Under the pieces are notes generated by a model. That model ran no database searches. It had not been told where the DNA came from and saw nothing but the letters and a program-made list of their open reading frames with translations. Positions 23,676 to 33,733 of a stretch of DNA of 64,000 nucleotides are shown one piece after another; positions within the stretch are counted from its first letter, which is position 1; each line of letters opens with the position of its first letter. Origin of the DNA: Lathyrus oleraceus (lineage: Eukaryota; Streptophyta; Magnoliopsida; Fabales; Fabaceae); NCBI RefSeq assembly GCF_024323335.1, contig NC_066580.1, positions 256,408,977-256,472,976 of the forward strand, given 5' to 3'. A program made the position numbers and the translations under genes.

Positions 23676-24893
23676 GGCGAACGGGACAGCCATTGATATT
23701 TGTTATGTTCTATGCGTAACCTGATCTATTCTATGTTAATTATGCACTGTTTTGCCTGACATTCATGCTGCTGTATTTTCTTTTTGCGGTGTAATCTTCG
23801 ATTACACCCCGATTTGGTATTCTAACCCGTTTGCTGAATTTTGCAAAGGTTCATATGTCCCAGGAAAAGGTTGTCGTTAGGTCTTCCACTTCATTTGTGG
23901 GATACCCTTGTGGAGACTCACCCTAAGTGGCCTAATTAATTTTAATGTGTTAATTTTAATGTCTTAATTTTAATGTATTAATTTTAATGTATTGATTTTA
24001 GTATGGACTTAATTACTTAATTGACTTTAAAATATGACCTTTAAATAAGTGATCTTGGACCTCTCTTCGCTGCCTTACGGTATTACGGTATAACGGTCAT
24101 GTCCCGCGAATGTGGGGATACACTTAGCAATGGCCCTTCGATTAAATCATCATGTCCCTTTAAAATAAATCATAGTCCCTCGGATGTTGCCTTCGAATAT
24201 ATGATTTTGTCCCTCGATGACCCTTCGGTGTAGCCTACGGTTAAATGATGATAGTCCCTTCGAATGCTAAGGTATCCTTACAACTGTTGCCTTCAATGAC
24301 CTATCGATGACCCTACGGTGACCCTTAAACATCCAAAGGGTAAGATTACTTACTTCTCAATAGTAAGGACAGTTTTACCCTCATAAGGATAGGAAATGCC
24401 CATAACGACCTCAGGAAGGTATAACTCTCAATTACTGGATCATAACCTAAAACATTTTCCACCCCTCACACTTTGCAAATCCTAGAAAATCACCACTTGG
24501 TATACATTCATACTAGAATCATTACCAAGTTATATTTTTCTAAATCATTTTCCAAACTAAACGAGATAACCACTTTGTATACATTCATACGAGAATCATT
24601 ACAAAGTTAAACTCTTTTTTTTCAAACATTTTTTAAATAATTCACCAACACTTTTTCAGACAAAAATATAAGTGATCCAGTAATTAAGAGCCCATGGATA
24701 ACCATGGATACAAAGGGTGCTAACACCTTCCCTTTGTATAATGTACCTCCCGAACCCAAAATCTATTGAGGTCTTTCCTGTTCTTTTCCACCTTTCCTTA
24801 TTGGATAAAAGAAAAGTCGGTGGCGACTCTTGCTATCCGCGACATTGCGATAAAAAGCAAAACACCCCAAGTCAGTTCACCGTATGACAGAAC

Positions 24894-24911
24894 TGGCGAC
24901 TCTGCTGGGGA
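24894..24911 (+). other. Primer binding site of element D
   Basis: TGGCGACTCTGCTGGGGA, four bases after the LTR end and intact. Same class as Ogre A, tRNA-Arg by literature analogy. Confidence 0.93.
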
Positions 24912-25782
24912 CCACTTAAAGAGAGGTTACCTTAATAACAAGATCACATATTCACATTGTCTGATTTACTTTTAAGGGATTGCTTGGGTATTCTTGAGTG
25001 AAAGATCCTACACCCGGATCTAGTGTACCTTAGGTAAGTAGCAATAGATCATCGCGACTATCCGGCGTATACTGGAATGGTTAAAATGATGGCTACGGTT
25101 AATGTGACACTTTGGATGTCCTGATGTTCATCATGTTTACTTGAGGAAAAATTTGGCATCTGCGTGGTGTCATCAAAGCATTAACCAGACCTTTAGAACC
25201 CTAATTGACTCATCCTAGCCATTAGAAAGTAGTGAGATAACTGACTTCGGTTCCGACTGGGGTTGGTTGAGACTCGATACTACACTCTTTGAGATTGGAC
25301 TTTAGGGAAGCTTTGGTCAACCACTTGGTGTTGCACTGAAGTGGACTTAAAGGAAGGTCGATGATCTGAGATCCTTTTAGAACCCGGTTACTATTCTAGG
25401 ACAGGTTGAACCAACTAAACTTCAGTGGGGAGGGTACTTACCTATAGAACTCATGCAAGCCTTAAAACCTAGGAATGATGGTTGTGTGACTTGTTTGTGC
25501 TTGTTATTTATTTAACCTCATAACATCATAACATCATGACATCATAACATTGTACTAACCATTTCAAGGACTTAGGGATTTAACTTTGCTCTGTTTTGTA
25601 TGAAAAAAAAACAAAAAAAAAAAAACAAAAAAAAACAAAAAAAAAGTTTCCCTTTTCGGTAGTTTATGCAAAGTTAAATTCCAAAAGGCCTTGAAAACAT
25701 TTCATGCATTGCATAGCATAACATAGCATAACAGGTACTCTAAAGGGATCAGTGTTCTCACGGTTTTCCTCCACACAGAAAA
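24912..25782 (+). other. Leader of element D
   Basis: About 870 bp between PBS and gag with no ORF1, unlike Ogre A and Ogre C. Contains an A-rich tract with interspersed C (about 25599-25645) and short CATAACATCATGACATCATA repeats near 25520. RNA packaging signals would be expected here, but none can be identified by eye. Confidence 0.65.
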
Positions 25783-26892
25783 ATGGACCTCGAACAAACT
25801 GTCAAGGATCTCCATGCTTAGAATGCTCAACTCCAGGAGATGATCTTGAACTTATCCAGGGGGCAGGAGGAACTGAAAGCTCTCTTGCTCGAGAAAAAGA
25901 AAGACAAGAAAGCTGTGAGTTACATTAACCCGGGAAGAAGGCTTAAAGGACAGGCTGCGGGAATCAAAATCAGAATTCCGAAGGATCAAGAAGAGGAAAC
26001 AGAGACAGATTCAGAAGATGAGAATGCTGATCCTTTCAACCCTGAGGATGACGATGAAGATTACGAGAATGAACAGTACTCTCCAAAAGATGGCAAGTAC
26101 AAGTTGCTGGAAGAACGCATGCTAGCTATGGAAGGTCAGAAGGCGCCCGGTCTGGATTTTGAAAGTTTGGGTCTAGTCTCCGATGTGATCATTCCTCGCA
26201 AATTCAAGGTCCCCGCTTTCACTCAGTATGATGGGGCATCTTGTCCTCAGATGCATCTGAGAGCTTACGTGAGAAAGATTCAGCCGTATACCACTAATAA
26301 GAAGCTCTGGATCCATTTCTTCCAAGAGAGTCTGTCTGGCACACAATTGGAGTGGTATTATCAGCTCGAGAGCTCTGACATCCACACATGGACTGATTTA
26401 GCAACTGCTTTCTATAAACAGTACCAGTATAATTCTGAACTAGCGCCTACTCGGCTACAGTTGCAGAATATGACTATGGGATCTAAAGAAAGTTTCAAAG
26501 AATATGCTCAAAAGTGGAGAGATTTGGCTGGCAGAGTCAAACCCCCTATGACTGATCGAGAATTAGTGGACATGTTCATGAGCACACTGACTGGCCCATT
26601 CTACAACCATCTATTGAGGAGTTCCTCATTGGGTTTCACTGAACTTATATTAACAGGTGAACATGTTGAAAGTGGCATTCGAAGTGGGAAGATACAGGCG
26701 ACTATCTTTGATCCTCCGGAGACTCCTAATGGCATCACTGCCCCTCTGCCTAATCATGACGAGACTGTCAATGCTGTGGAAGATACTGATAACGATTATG
26801 ACTTGGATAGCTGGATTTTCCCAACAATTGGTGACGGACCCAATAATTGGAAGGCTGAAGACACTATCCCGATTTCCTTTAGTCGGGAGTAA
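25783..26892 (+). pseudogene. Element D gag, shortened, one early stop
   Basis: ATG at 25783 starts MDLEQTVKDLHA, then TAG at 25819-25821 (one base from CAG), then an open frame to 26892. Translation could restart at Met 25840 (350 codons). Contents: coiled-coil start, very acidic linker (DQEEETETDSEDENADPF), then the Gag core with GLVSDVIIPRKFKVP, SLSGTQLEWYYQLE, WTDLATAFYKQYQYNSELAP and SFKEYAQKWRDLAGRV. The frame jumps from HVESGIRSGKIQ and a short link straight to DSWIFPTIGDGPNNWKAEDT. Compared with Ogre A, the Cys/His region and protease are absent, so an internal deletion is inferred. Confidence 0.88.
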
Positions 26893-27100
26893 TTGTTATT
26901 GCTGTTTTAACATTTTAAAGCATTGTGTCTATACCCGGGGCATAATAGCTAATTTTTAAGGGTTTGTCATTTTCATAAGCATATTCATATTCAATAAATC
27001 AATGGACTTTTTGCATTCAAATATTGCGCTCTTTATCTTTCCTGTCGTTTTTCAAATAAGCTATGTTTTCTTGCACACACTCACGTAACAATTTGCCGAC
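26889..27100 (+). other. Candidate intron start and spacer between gag and pol remnant
   Basis: The gag frame ends ...SFSRE with a TAA lying inside the donor-like A/GTAATT at 26889, the same arrangement as in Ogre A (9143). An AT-rich stretch with stops in all frames follows to about 27100, where the pre-RT reading frame begins. The acceptor is not resolved. Confidence 0.4.
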
Positions 27101-28385
27101 CCATATCCACTCTGGATCCTGTTGGTAATGACTCTGCTACTGTTCATTATGACTTTGAAAATCCGATCTACCAAGCCGAGGATGGAAGTGAGGAAGATTG
27201 TGAAGTCCCTAGAGAACTTGCCAGACTGGTACTACAAGAAGAAAAGACCATACAGCCGCATGAGGAATCAATTGAAATTGTAAATCTGGGTACTGAAATA
27301 GACAAGAAAGAAGTCAGAGGTTTTCTTGGGACACTTGAATTACATTGCCCGATTCATTCCACACTTGACTACTACCTGCAAACCCATCTTCAAATTACTA
27401 AAAAGGAAAAATCAAGAGATGGTATGGAATGATGAATAACAAAATCAGGAAATATCTCCAAGAATCTCCCATCCTGATGCTACCAGTGGAAGGAAGACCT
27501 CTAGCTATGTATCTGACCGTGTTAGAAAATTCAATAGGGTGTGCTGGGGCAACATGACGAGTCGGGTCGAAAAGAGCATGCCATATACCGCCTTAGCAAA
27601 AGGTACCGACTGTGAAACAAGATACTCACAGCTCGAGAAAGCTTGCTGTGCTTTGGCTTGGGCTGCTCGCCGACTAAGACAGTATATGTTGAATCATACC
27701 ACTTTATTGACTTCTAAGATGGATTCTATCAAATACCTATTTGAGAAACCTGTTGTTCCCTGAAAGAGTTATCACTGATAATGGTACTAAACTGAACTCG
27801 GCATGCAGTTCAAAATAAAACACCATAACTCTTCTCCGTACCGGCCAAAGACGAACGGCGCCATGGAGGCTGCTAACAATATCAAGAATATAACAGTAAC
27901 ATACAAAGACTGGCATGAGATGTTACCTTTTGCTCTTCATGGTTACCGCACTTCGACAGGGGCAACTCCGTTCTCTTTAGTCTATGGAAGGGAAGCCATC
28001 TTACCAGTGGAAGTTCAGATTCCCTCTCTAAGAATCATGAAAGAGGCGGGCTTAGATGAAGAGGAACGGATTCAGACTCGACTCGATCAGATAAATTTGA
28101 TTGAAGAGACTCGCGGCTATATGTCATGGGCAGATATATCAGAAGCGCATGACCCAGGCATTCAACAAAAAGGTCAAGAGACGAGTGTACCAAATCGGCG
28201 ACTTAGTTATCAAGCATATCATTCTACCACAAGGTGATCCCAGGGGCAAATGGACTCCCACACACGAAGGGCCATTCGTAGTTAAGAAGGTATTCTCTGG
28301 TGGAGCCATGATGCTTGCTACAATGGATGGCGAAGAGTTCCCGCATCCTGTGAACGCTGACATAGTTAAAAAATACTACGCATAA
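27101..28385 (+). pseudogene. Element D pol remnant with large internal deletions
   Basis: Pieces in order: acidic pre-RT region (VHYDFENPIYQAEDG, EESIEIVNLGTE); then, directly fused at 27310, the RT thumb (RGFLG, NYIARFIPH); a short RNase H piece (CCALAWAARRLRQYMLNHTT); IKYLFEKPVV fused at about 27750 to the second integrase Asp region (ERVITDNGTKLN); then the integrase C-terminus (HHNSSPYRPKTNGAMEAANN, FSLVYGREAILPVEVQIPSL) ending HPVNADIVKKYYA with TAA at 28383-28385. The RT active site, the zinc-binding domain and the first integrase Asp are gone, and the frame shifts several times. It cannot encode a working polymerase or integrase. Confidence 0.9.
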
Positions 28386-29555
28386 AAGAGACCCGCTAGG
28401 TCGACGTACCTAGGAAAAAGTAAGGGCATCCCGGCGAACCAAAAGGGTTCGGGCAAAAGATAGGGATAAACATATACAAACATACACCCGGCAAGTCGAA
28501 AACCTGAAAAGGCGGCTTGAGCAAAAAAGGGTATCCCGGTGGACTGAAAACCTGAAAAGGCGGTCCAGGAAAAAATTAGGGATTAAAAACGTATGACTAT
28601 GCCCCGTTCTCTGTCTGCTTCAACCAAGTTCAAGGGACTGAACCAGCCAATCACTTCTATCCGACAGCAGGAGATGAGATGCTTGAAGACATAATGACAG
28701 TGGTGGAATTAGAATCGATAGGACTTTTTCTGCATAGCTTTCTCTTTGTTTGCCTGACAATTTCCTCTTACTAGGATTTCTGTCTCCTTGTACTCAAATT
28801 GCCTATGTATAGGCCCTCTTTCAAAATCAATACCATTTCATTTCCAAAAAGATGCTTTTGTTTTACTTTCTCTGTTTTGTTTGCGTAAACGTCCATTGAT
28901 TTAACTTGAATTGATTTATGCATTTGAATATGATCAATGTTTATCAAAATACATGCATAAAATAACAATGACAATTACTAAAGGACTTCAGGATCGAGGA
29001 GAAGGTCTAACCAGGCTTTCCAATGAATCTGTTGCCAATTCTATTCCCCGGCTAAGCCAGTTATGCCCCAGAAGAACTTGGCATCACTAGACTGGTCATC
29101 TCTTCTACCCCAGCCAGGCTCTGTTGAATATCTCTGCCATCAGATAAAGGTCAAATACCCCTAGCTAAGGAAGGGTCATCAATACAAATATCTCCGACCA
29201 GAAGACTGAGATTTATTTCCCCAGTAGAGTCCCCTGGAAGAACGTTTCAGACACATAGTGCATTCATTACATCATTTCACATCACATACCTACATACAAT
29301 TTTCGTTCCGCATCATATACATTACATCATTTCATAACATATACATGTATACAATGCTCTCATTCATTCCAGACGCATAATTCACTCATTACATCATTTC
29401 ACAGCATACGCATGCATACAACATTTGCATCTCATGCATCATGACATGGCATGAAGCTAACTTTATTTTTCAGGTCAATTATCCTCCTGACATAGTCAAA
29501 ACAAAGGTCCATTCAGACGGACATCTTTATCAATTACTTTCAAGATTCAACTATA
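28386..29555 (+). other. Element D 3' UTR, proximal part
   Basis: Noncoding. Holds two GAAAACCTGAAAAGGCGG blocks (28497-28565) and three diverged copies of a CATTCATTACATCATTTCAC unit about 70-90 bp apart (29258-29410). The TTACATCATTTCA core varies little between copies. Nothing coding is supported. Confidence 0.7.
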
Positions 29556-29559
29556 TCCC

Positions 29560-30180
29560 TCAGATACTGCCTAGCGTACGGTATATTCCGAGGTGTAGTC
29601 TAGTGTACGACTACTTTCTTCTTCAGATACATCTTTCAGATATACTCCATGTCAACATTCAGTCAGACATCCTCCTAACGATGGCCTCTATAAGCTCATC
29701 CCAAATATGCATTGCAAATACAGCATACACAAATACTATCAGATATAGCCTAGCGTACGGTTCATTCTGATTCAGCCCAACATGTAACTCCTTCCACTCA
29801 GATACGATCTAACGGACGATTCATTCTGATCTTCAACTACTCCCAACACGGTCTACTGTACGACCCAGTTGGACCTTCACTTCTCAGGTACTGCCTAGCA
29901 TACGGTCCATCCTGATGCATCTCAACATATGACTCCTTCAACTCAGATACGATCTAGCGTACGATCCATTCTGACCTTCAATAACTCAAAGACAGTCTAA
30001 TGTACGACCAAGTTAGACCTTCAAATCTTCAAATACCACTCAAATACAGTCTAATGTACGACCAAGTTAGACCTTCAAGTCAGATTCTGCAAATACAGTC
30101 TAATGTACGACCAAGTTAGACCGTCAAGTCCTCGGACAACTCAGATAAGGTTTAATGTACGACCAAGTTAGACCTTTATC
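29560..30180 (+). repeat. Diverged stem-loop repeats, proximal series
   Basis: At least eleven units built on one plan: outer arm, a short spacer, inner arm, 8-nt loop of TAGCGTAC/TAATGTAC type, inner arm complement, spacer, outer arm complement. Examples: TCAGA..GATC-TAGCGTAC-GATC..TCTGA (29943-29974), CCAAC..GGTC-TACTGTAC-GACC..GTTGG (29843-29872), TCAGG..GCC-TAGCATAC-GGT..CCTGA (29884-29915). Arms differ between units but mostly remain complementary. Confidence 0.85.
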
Positions 30181-31140
30181 TCCTCAGATGCTACCTTCGG
30201 ACAGGTACATTCCTGAATGGTAGTCTGGTATACGGCTACTCCCTTGCTCAGGTGCTACCTTCGGACAGGTACATTCCTGAATGGTAGTCGGGTATACGGC
30301 TACTCCCTTGCTCAGGTGCTACCTTCGGACAGGTACATTCCTGAATGGTAGTCTGGTATACGGCTACTCCCTTGCTCAGGTGCTACCTTCGGACAGGTAC
30401 ATTCCTGAACGGTAGTCTAGTATACGACTACTCCCTTGCTCAGGTGCTACCTTCGGACAGGTACATTCCTGAATGGTAGTCTGGTATACGGCTACTCCCT
30501 TGCTCAGGTGCTACCTTCGGACAGGTACATTCCTGAATGGTAGTCTAGTATACGACTACTCCCTTGCTCAGGTGCTACCTTCGGACAGGTACATTCCTGA
30601 ATGGTAGTCTAGTATACGACTACTCCCTTGCTCAGGTGCTACCTTCGGACAGGTACATTCCTGAATGGTAGTCTAGTATACGACTACTCCCTTGCTCAGG
30701 TGCTACCTTCGGACAGGTACATTCCTGAATGGTAGTCTAGTATACGACTACTCCCTTGCTCAGGTGCTACCGTCGGACCGGTACATTCCTGAATGGTAGT
30801 CTAGTATACGACTACTCCCTTGCTCAGGTGCTACCTTCGGACAGGTACATTCCTGAATGGTAGTCTGGTATACGGCTACTCCCTTGCTCAGGTGCTACCT
30901 TCGGACAGGTACATTCCTGAATGGTAGTCTAGTATACGGCTACTCCCTTGCTCAGGTGCTACCTTCGGACAGGTACATTCCTGAATGGTAGTCTAGTATA
31001 CGACTACTCCCTTGCTCAGGTGCTACCTTCGGACAGGTACATTCCTGAATGGTAGTCTGGTATACGGCTACTCCCTTGCTCAGATGCTACCTTCAGACAG
31101 GTACATTTCTGAATGGTAGTGTAGTATACGACTACTCCCT
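30181..31140 (+). repeat. 64-bp tandem array, 15 units
   Basis: CTACC of the unit occurs at 30191 and every 64 bp to 31087 (15 units, nearly exact period). Each unit has stem-loop A (TCAGG-TGC-TACCT-TCGGAC-AGGTA-CATT-CCTGA, nested arms) and stem-loop B (GTAGTC-TAGTATAC-GACTAC or GTAGTC-TGGTATAC-GGCTAC). Six units are the G/G form of B, eight A/A, one mixed. Tandem 3' UTR repeats of Ogre-type elements are known as possible sources of satellite DNA. Confidence 0.97.
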
Positions 31141-31400
31141 TTTCAGCAGATTCAGCCTAACGGACGGCTCATTCTGCTCAGATATGGTTTAATGTACGAC
31201 CAAGTTAAACTTTCATCTCTTCAGATGCTACCTTCGGACAGGTACATTTCTGATCCCTCATCCCCAGCAGTATATAGCACACGCTGACTCCCCAGCGAAG
31301 GCAACAGCAGGATGGATGATTCATTATACGGTCTAGAGTATGACCCGGTATGACATCCATGTCTTCAGACATCGTCTAATGTACGACACCATCGGAAGCT
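31141..31400 (+). repeat. Diverged stem-loop repeats, distal series
   Basis: After the array the older unit types return: CAGA..AGCC-TAACGGAC-GGCT..TCTG (31147-31176), GTTTAA...TTAAAC (31187-31210), another TCAGA..TACCTTCGGACAGGTA..TCTGA unit (31220-31254), GGTC-TAGAGTAT-GACC (31330-31345) and GTC-TAATGTAC-GAC (31374-31387). The array is thus flanked on both sides by related but older copies. Confidence 0.8.
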
Positions 31401-31555
31401 CGTCATCAAACTTCCTGGATGGCATCTCTAAGCCCATCCCCATCAAGACTAATGGACAGGCGCAAATTTTTGGGGCATTCTAGTGTTCAATAATCTTTCA
31501 CCTCCAGACCACGAACGGCACATACCATTCTACTCTCTCGGTTCAAGAATATTGA

Positions 31556-31566
31556 ACAGGGGCAGC
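31556..31566 (+). other. Polypurine tract of element D
   Basis: GAACAGGGGCAGC directly before the TGTCATACC start of the 3' LTR. It is short for a PPT but in the required position. Confidence 0.6.
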
Positions 31567-33573
31567 TGTCATACCCCAAAATTTGCCCATTAATATTTCA
31601 AGACATTCTTCAAGGCATTCCAACTCATTTTTATGACACTGATATTAAAGGAACAAAGGCCCAGCTCACGAATGGCCCAATCCAAAAAATGGCCCAAACT
31701 GGCCTGTTCGCTACGCGTTCGCTACCAGCTCGCCTAGCGAACGTTCGCTACCAGCTCGCCTAGCGAACGTTCGCTACACGTTCGCTACCAGCTCGCCTAG
31801 CAAGGCTGACAGACAACAAAAAATTTCGGGCTTCGTTCTGAGCCCATTAGGTCATGAAAAAGGGCATTATAAATACCAGCACTTCAGTAATGAAAAAGGG
31901 GACGAAAGAAGGAGAGAGGAGAACTCTAGCAAGCAAACCCTAGCGCTCACAGACGGAAAACCCTAAAGGAAACCCTGAAGGAAAAGCCGGCGGCAGCAAG
32001 GTCACTTCCGCTCAATTCCATCCGATCGGCCAACTCAAGGTTACAATTCGATTACAAACAGGTTTGCATTACTATTATCGCTTTATTTTCTTAATTTGCA
32101 TGTGATACCGCTTTATGTTCTTAACTCGCATGTGATATTATAATTGAATTCATAAACATATTTGAGGTTTTGCATGTGAATTTAAGTGTGCCTGAATATT
32201 GTGAATGCTGAACCATGTAATTATGTGTTGAATGCCATAAGCCATGCCGCAGGATTGAAGTCATATTGTTCTGAAATTCAAAACCCGCAGCCGCTCGCTA
32301 GCACATCGCTAAGCGAGCATGTAGCGAGTGTTCGCTAGGCCTTCGCTAGGCGAGGCAGAGGCGAACGGGACAGCCATTGATATTTGTTATGTTCTATGCG
32401 TAACCTGATCTATTCTATGTTAATTATGCACTGTTTTGCCTGACATTCATGCTGCTGTATTTTCTTTTTGCGGTGTAATCTTCGATTACACCCCGATTTG
32501 GTATTCTAACCCGTTTGCTGAATTTTGCAAAGGTTCATATGTCCCAGGAAAAGGTTGTCGTTAGGTCTTCCACTTCATTTGTGGGATACCCTTGTGGAGA
32601 CTCACCCTAAGTGGCCTAATTAATTTTAATGTGTTAATTTTAATGTCTTAATTTTAATGTATTAATTTTAATGTATTGATTTTAGTATGGACTTAATTAC
32701 TTAATTGACTTTAAAATATGACCTTTAAATAAGTGATCTTGGACCTCTCTTCGCTGCCTTACGGTATTACGGTATAACGGTCATGTCCCGCGAATGTGGG
32801 GATACACTTAGCAATGGCCCTTCGATTAAATCATCATGTCCCTTTAAAATAAATCATAGTCCCTCGGATGTTGCCTTCGAATATATGATTTTGTCCCTCG
32901 ATGACCCTTCGGTGTAGCCTACGGTTAAATGATGATAGTCCCTTCGAATGCTAAGGTATCCTTACAACTGTTGCCTTCAATGACCTATCGATGACCCTAC
33001 GGTGACCCTTAAACATCCAAAGGGTAAGATTACTTACTTCTCAATAGTAAGGACAGTTTTACCCTCATAAGGATAGGAAATGCCCATAACGACCTCAGGA
33101 AGGTATAACTCTCAATTACTGGATCATAACCTAAAACATTTTCCACCCCTCACACTTTGCAAATCCTAGAAAATCACCACTTGGTATACATTCATACTAG
33201 AATCATTACCAAGTTATATTTTTCTAAATCATTTTCCAAACTAAACGAGATAACCACTTTGTATACATTCATACGAGAATCATTACAAAGTTAAACTCTT
33301 TTTTTTCAAACATTTTTTAAATAATTCACCAACACTTTTTCAGACAAAAATATAAGTGATCCAGTAATTAAGAGCCCATGGATAACCATGGATACAAAGG
33401 GTGCTAACACCTTCCCTTTGTATAATGTACCTCCCGAACCCAAAATCTATTGAGGTCTTTCCTGTTCTTTTCCACCTTTCCTTATTGGATAAAAGAAAAG
33501 TCGGTGGCGACTCTTGCTATCCGCGACATTGCGATAAAAAGCAAAACACCCCAAGTCAGTTCACCGTATGACA
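31567..33573 (+). repeat. 3' LTR of element D (2007 bp)
   Basis: Same ends as the 5' LTR. The 11-bp length difference is accounted for by one GTTCGCTACGC unit. Substitutions seen by eye: C/A near 31645, T/C near 31796, A/G near 32252 (positions in this copy). It is followed by the CCCAC duplication. Confidence 0.97.
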
Positions 33574-33733
33574 CCCACAAATATTATTTTTGCATTCATA
33601 TCATATTCATCATGAGGTCTCTTAGGGACCAAAATTTGTTTCTTGGTGTTGTTATTTAAGTCCATTTTACCGTGTTGATATGAATATTTTAACCTTCACA
33701 TCCCCAGATAGAATAACCTTAAATAGGGGAAGT
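33574..33733 (+). other. 3' UTR end and PPT of Ogre B
   Basis: 33574-33578 is the right CCCAC copy. The rest continues the Ogre B 3' UTR from 22866 and ends in the purine-rich AAATAGGGGAAG (33721-33732), the likely PPT, touching the 3' LTR. Confidence 0.75.

Larger units (their letters stand above)
22872..24889 (+). repeat. 5' LTR of element D (2018 bp)
   Basis: Starts TGTCATACCCCAAAATTTGC and ends GTCAGTTCACCGTATGACA, with TG...CA termini and the short inverted end TGTCATAC/GTATGACA. U3 is short: the TATA box is about 310 bp in. Compared with the 3' LTR it has one extra 11-bp GTTCGCTACGC unit. Two clusters of TTCGCTA-type motifs flank the promoter. The sequence from about 24470 to 24610 has a 70-bp-scale duplication (two CACTT-GTATACATTCATAC-GAATCATTAC blocks). 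Confidence 0.97.
22872..33573 (+). mobile_element. Element D: young non-autonomous Ogre/Tat-type retrotransposon
   Basis: A complete unit of 10.7 kb: LTR-PBS-leader-gag-intron-pol remnants-repeat-rich 3' UTR-PPT-LTR, flanked by CCCAC. The LTRs differ by an 11-bp repeat-unit indel and at least three substitutions over about 2 kb (by eye), so insertion was recent. The pol region lacks the RT palm and fingers, most of RNase H/aRH, and the integrase zinc-binding and first-Asp part. Mobility therefore needed proteins from a related autonomous element (inference). It is inserted in the 3' UTR of Ogre B. Confidence 0.93.

Noticed and set aside
30181..31140. CRISPR-like array (regular 64-bp period)
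   Set aside because: The units are nearly identical over their full length with no unique spacers, and they sit in a plant retrotransposon 3' UTR between pol and the PPT.
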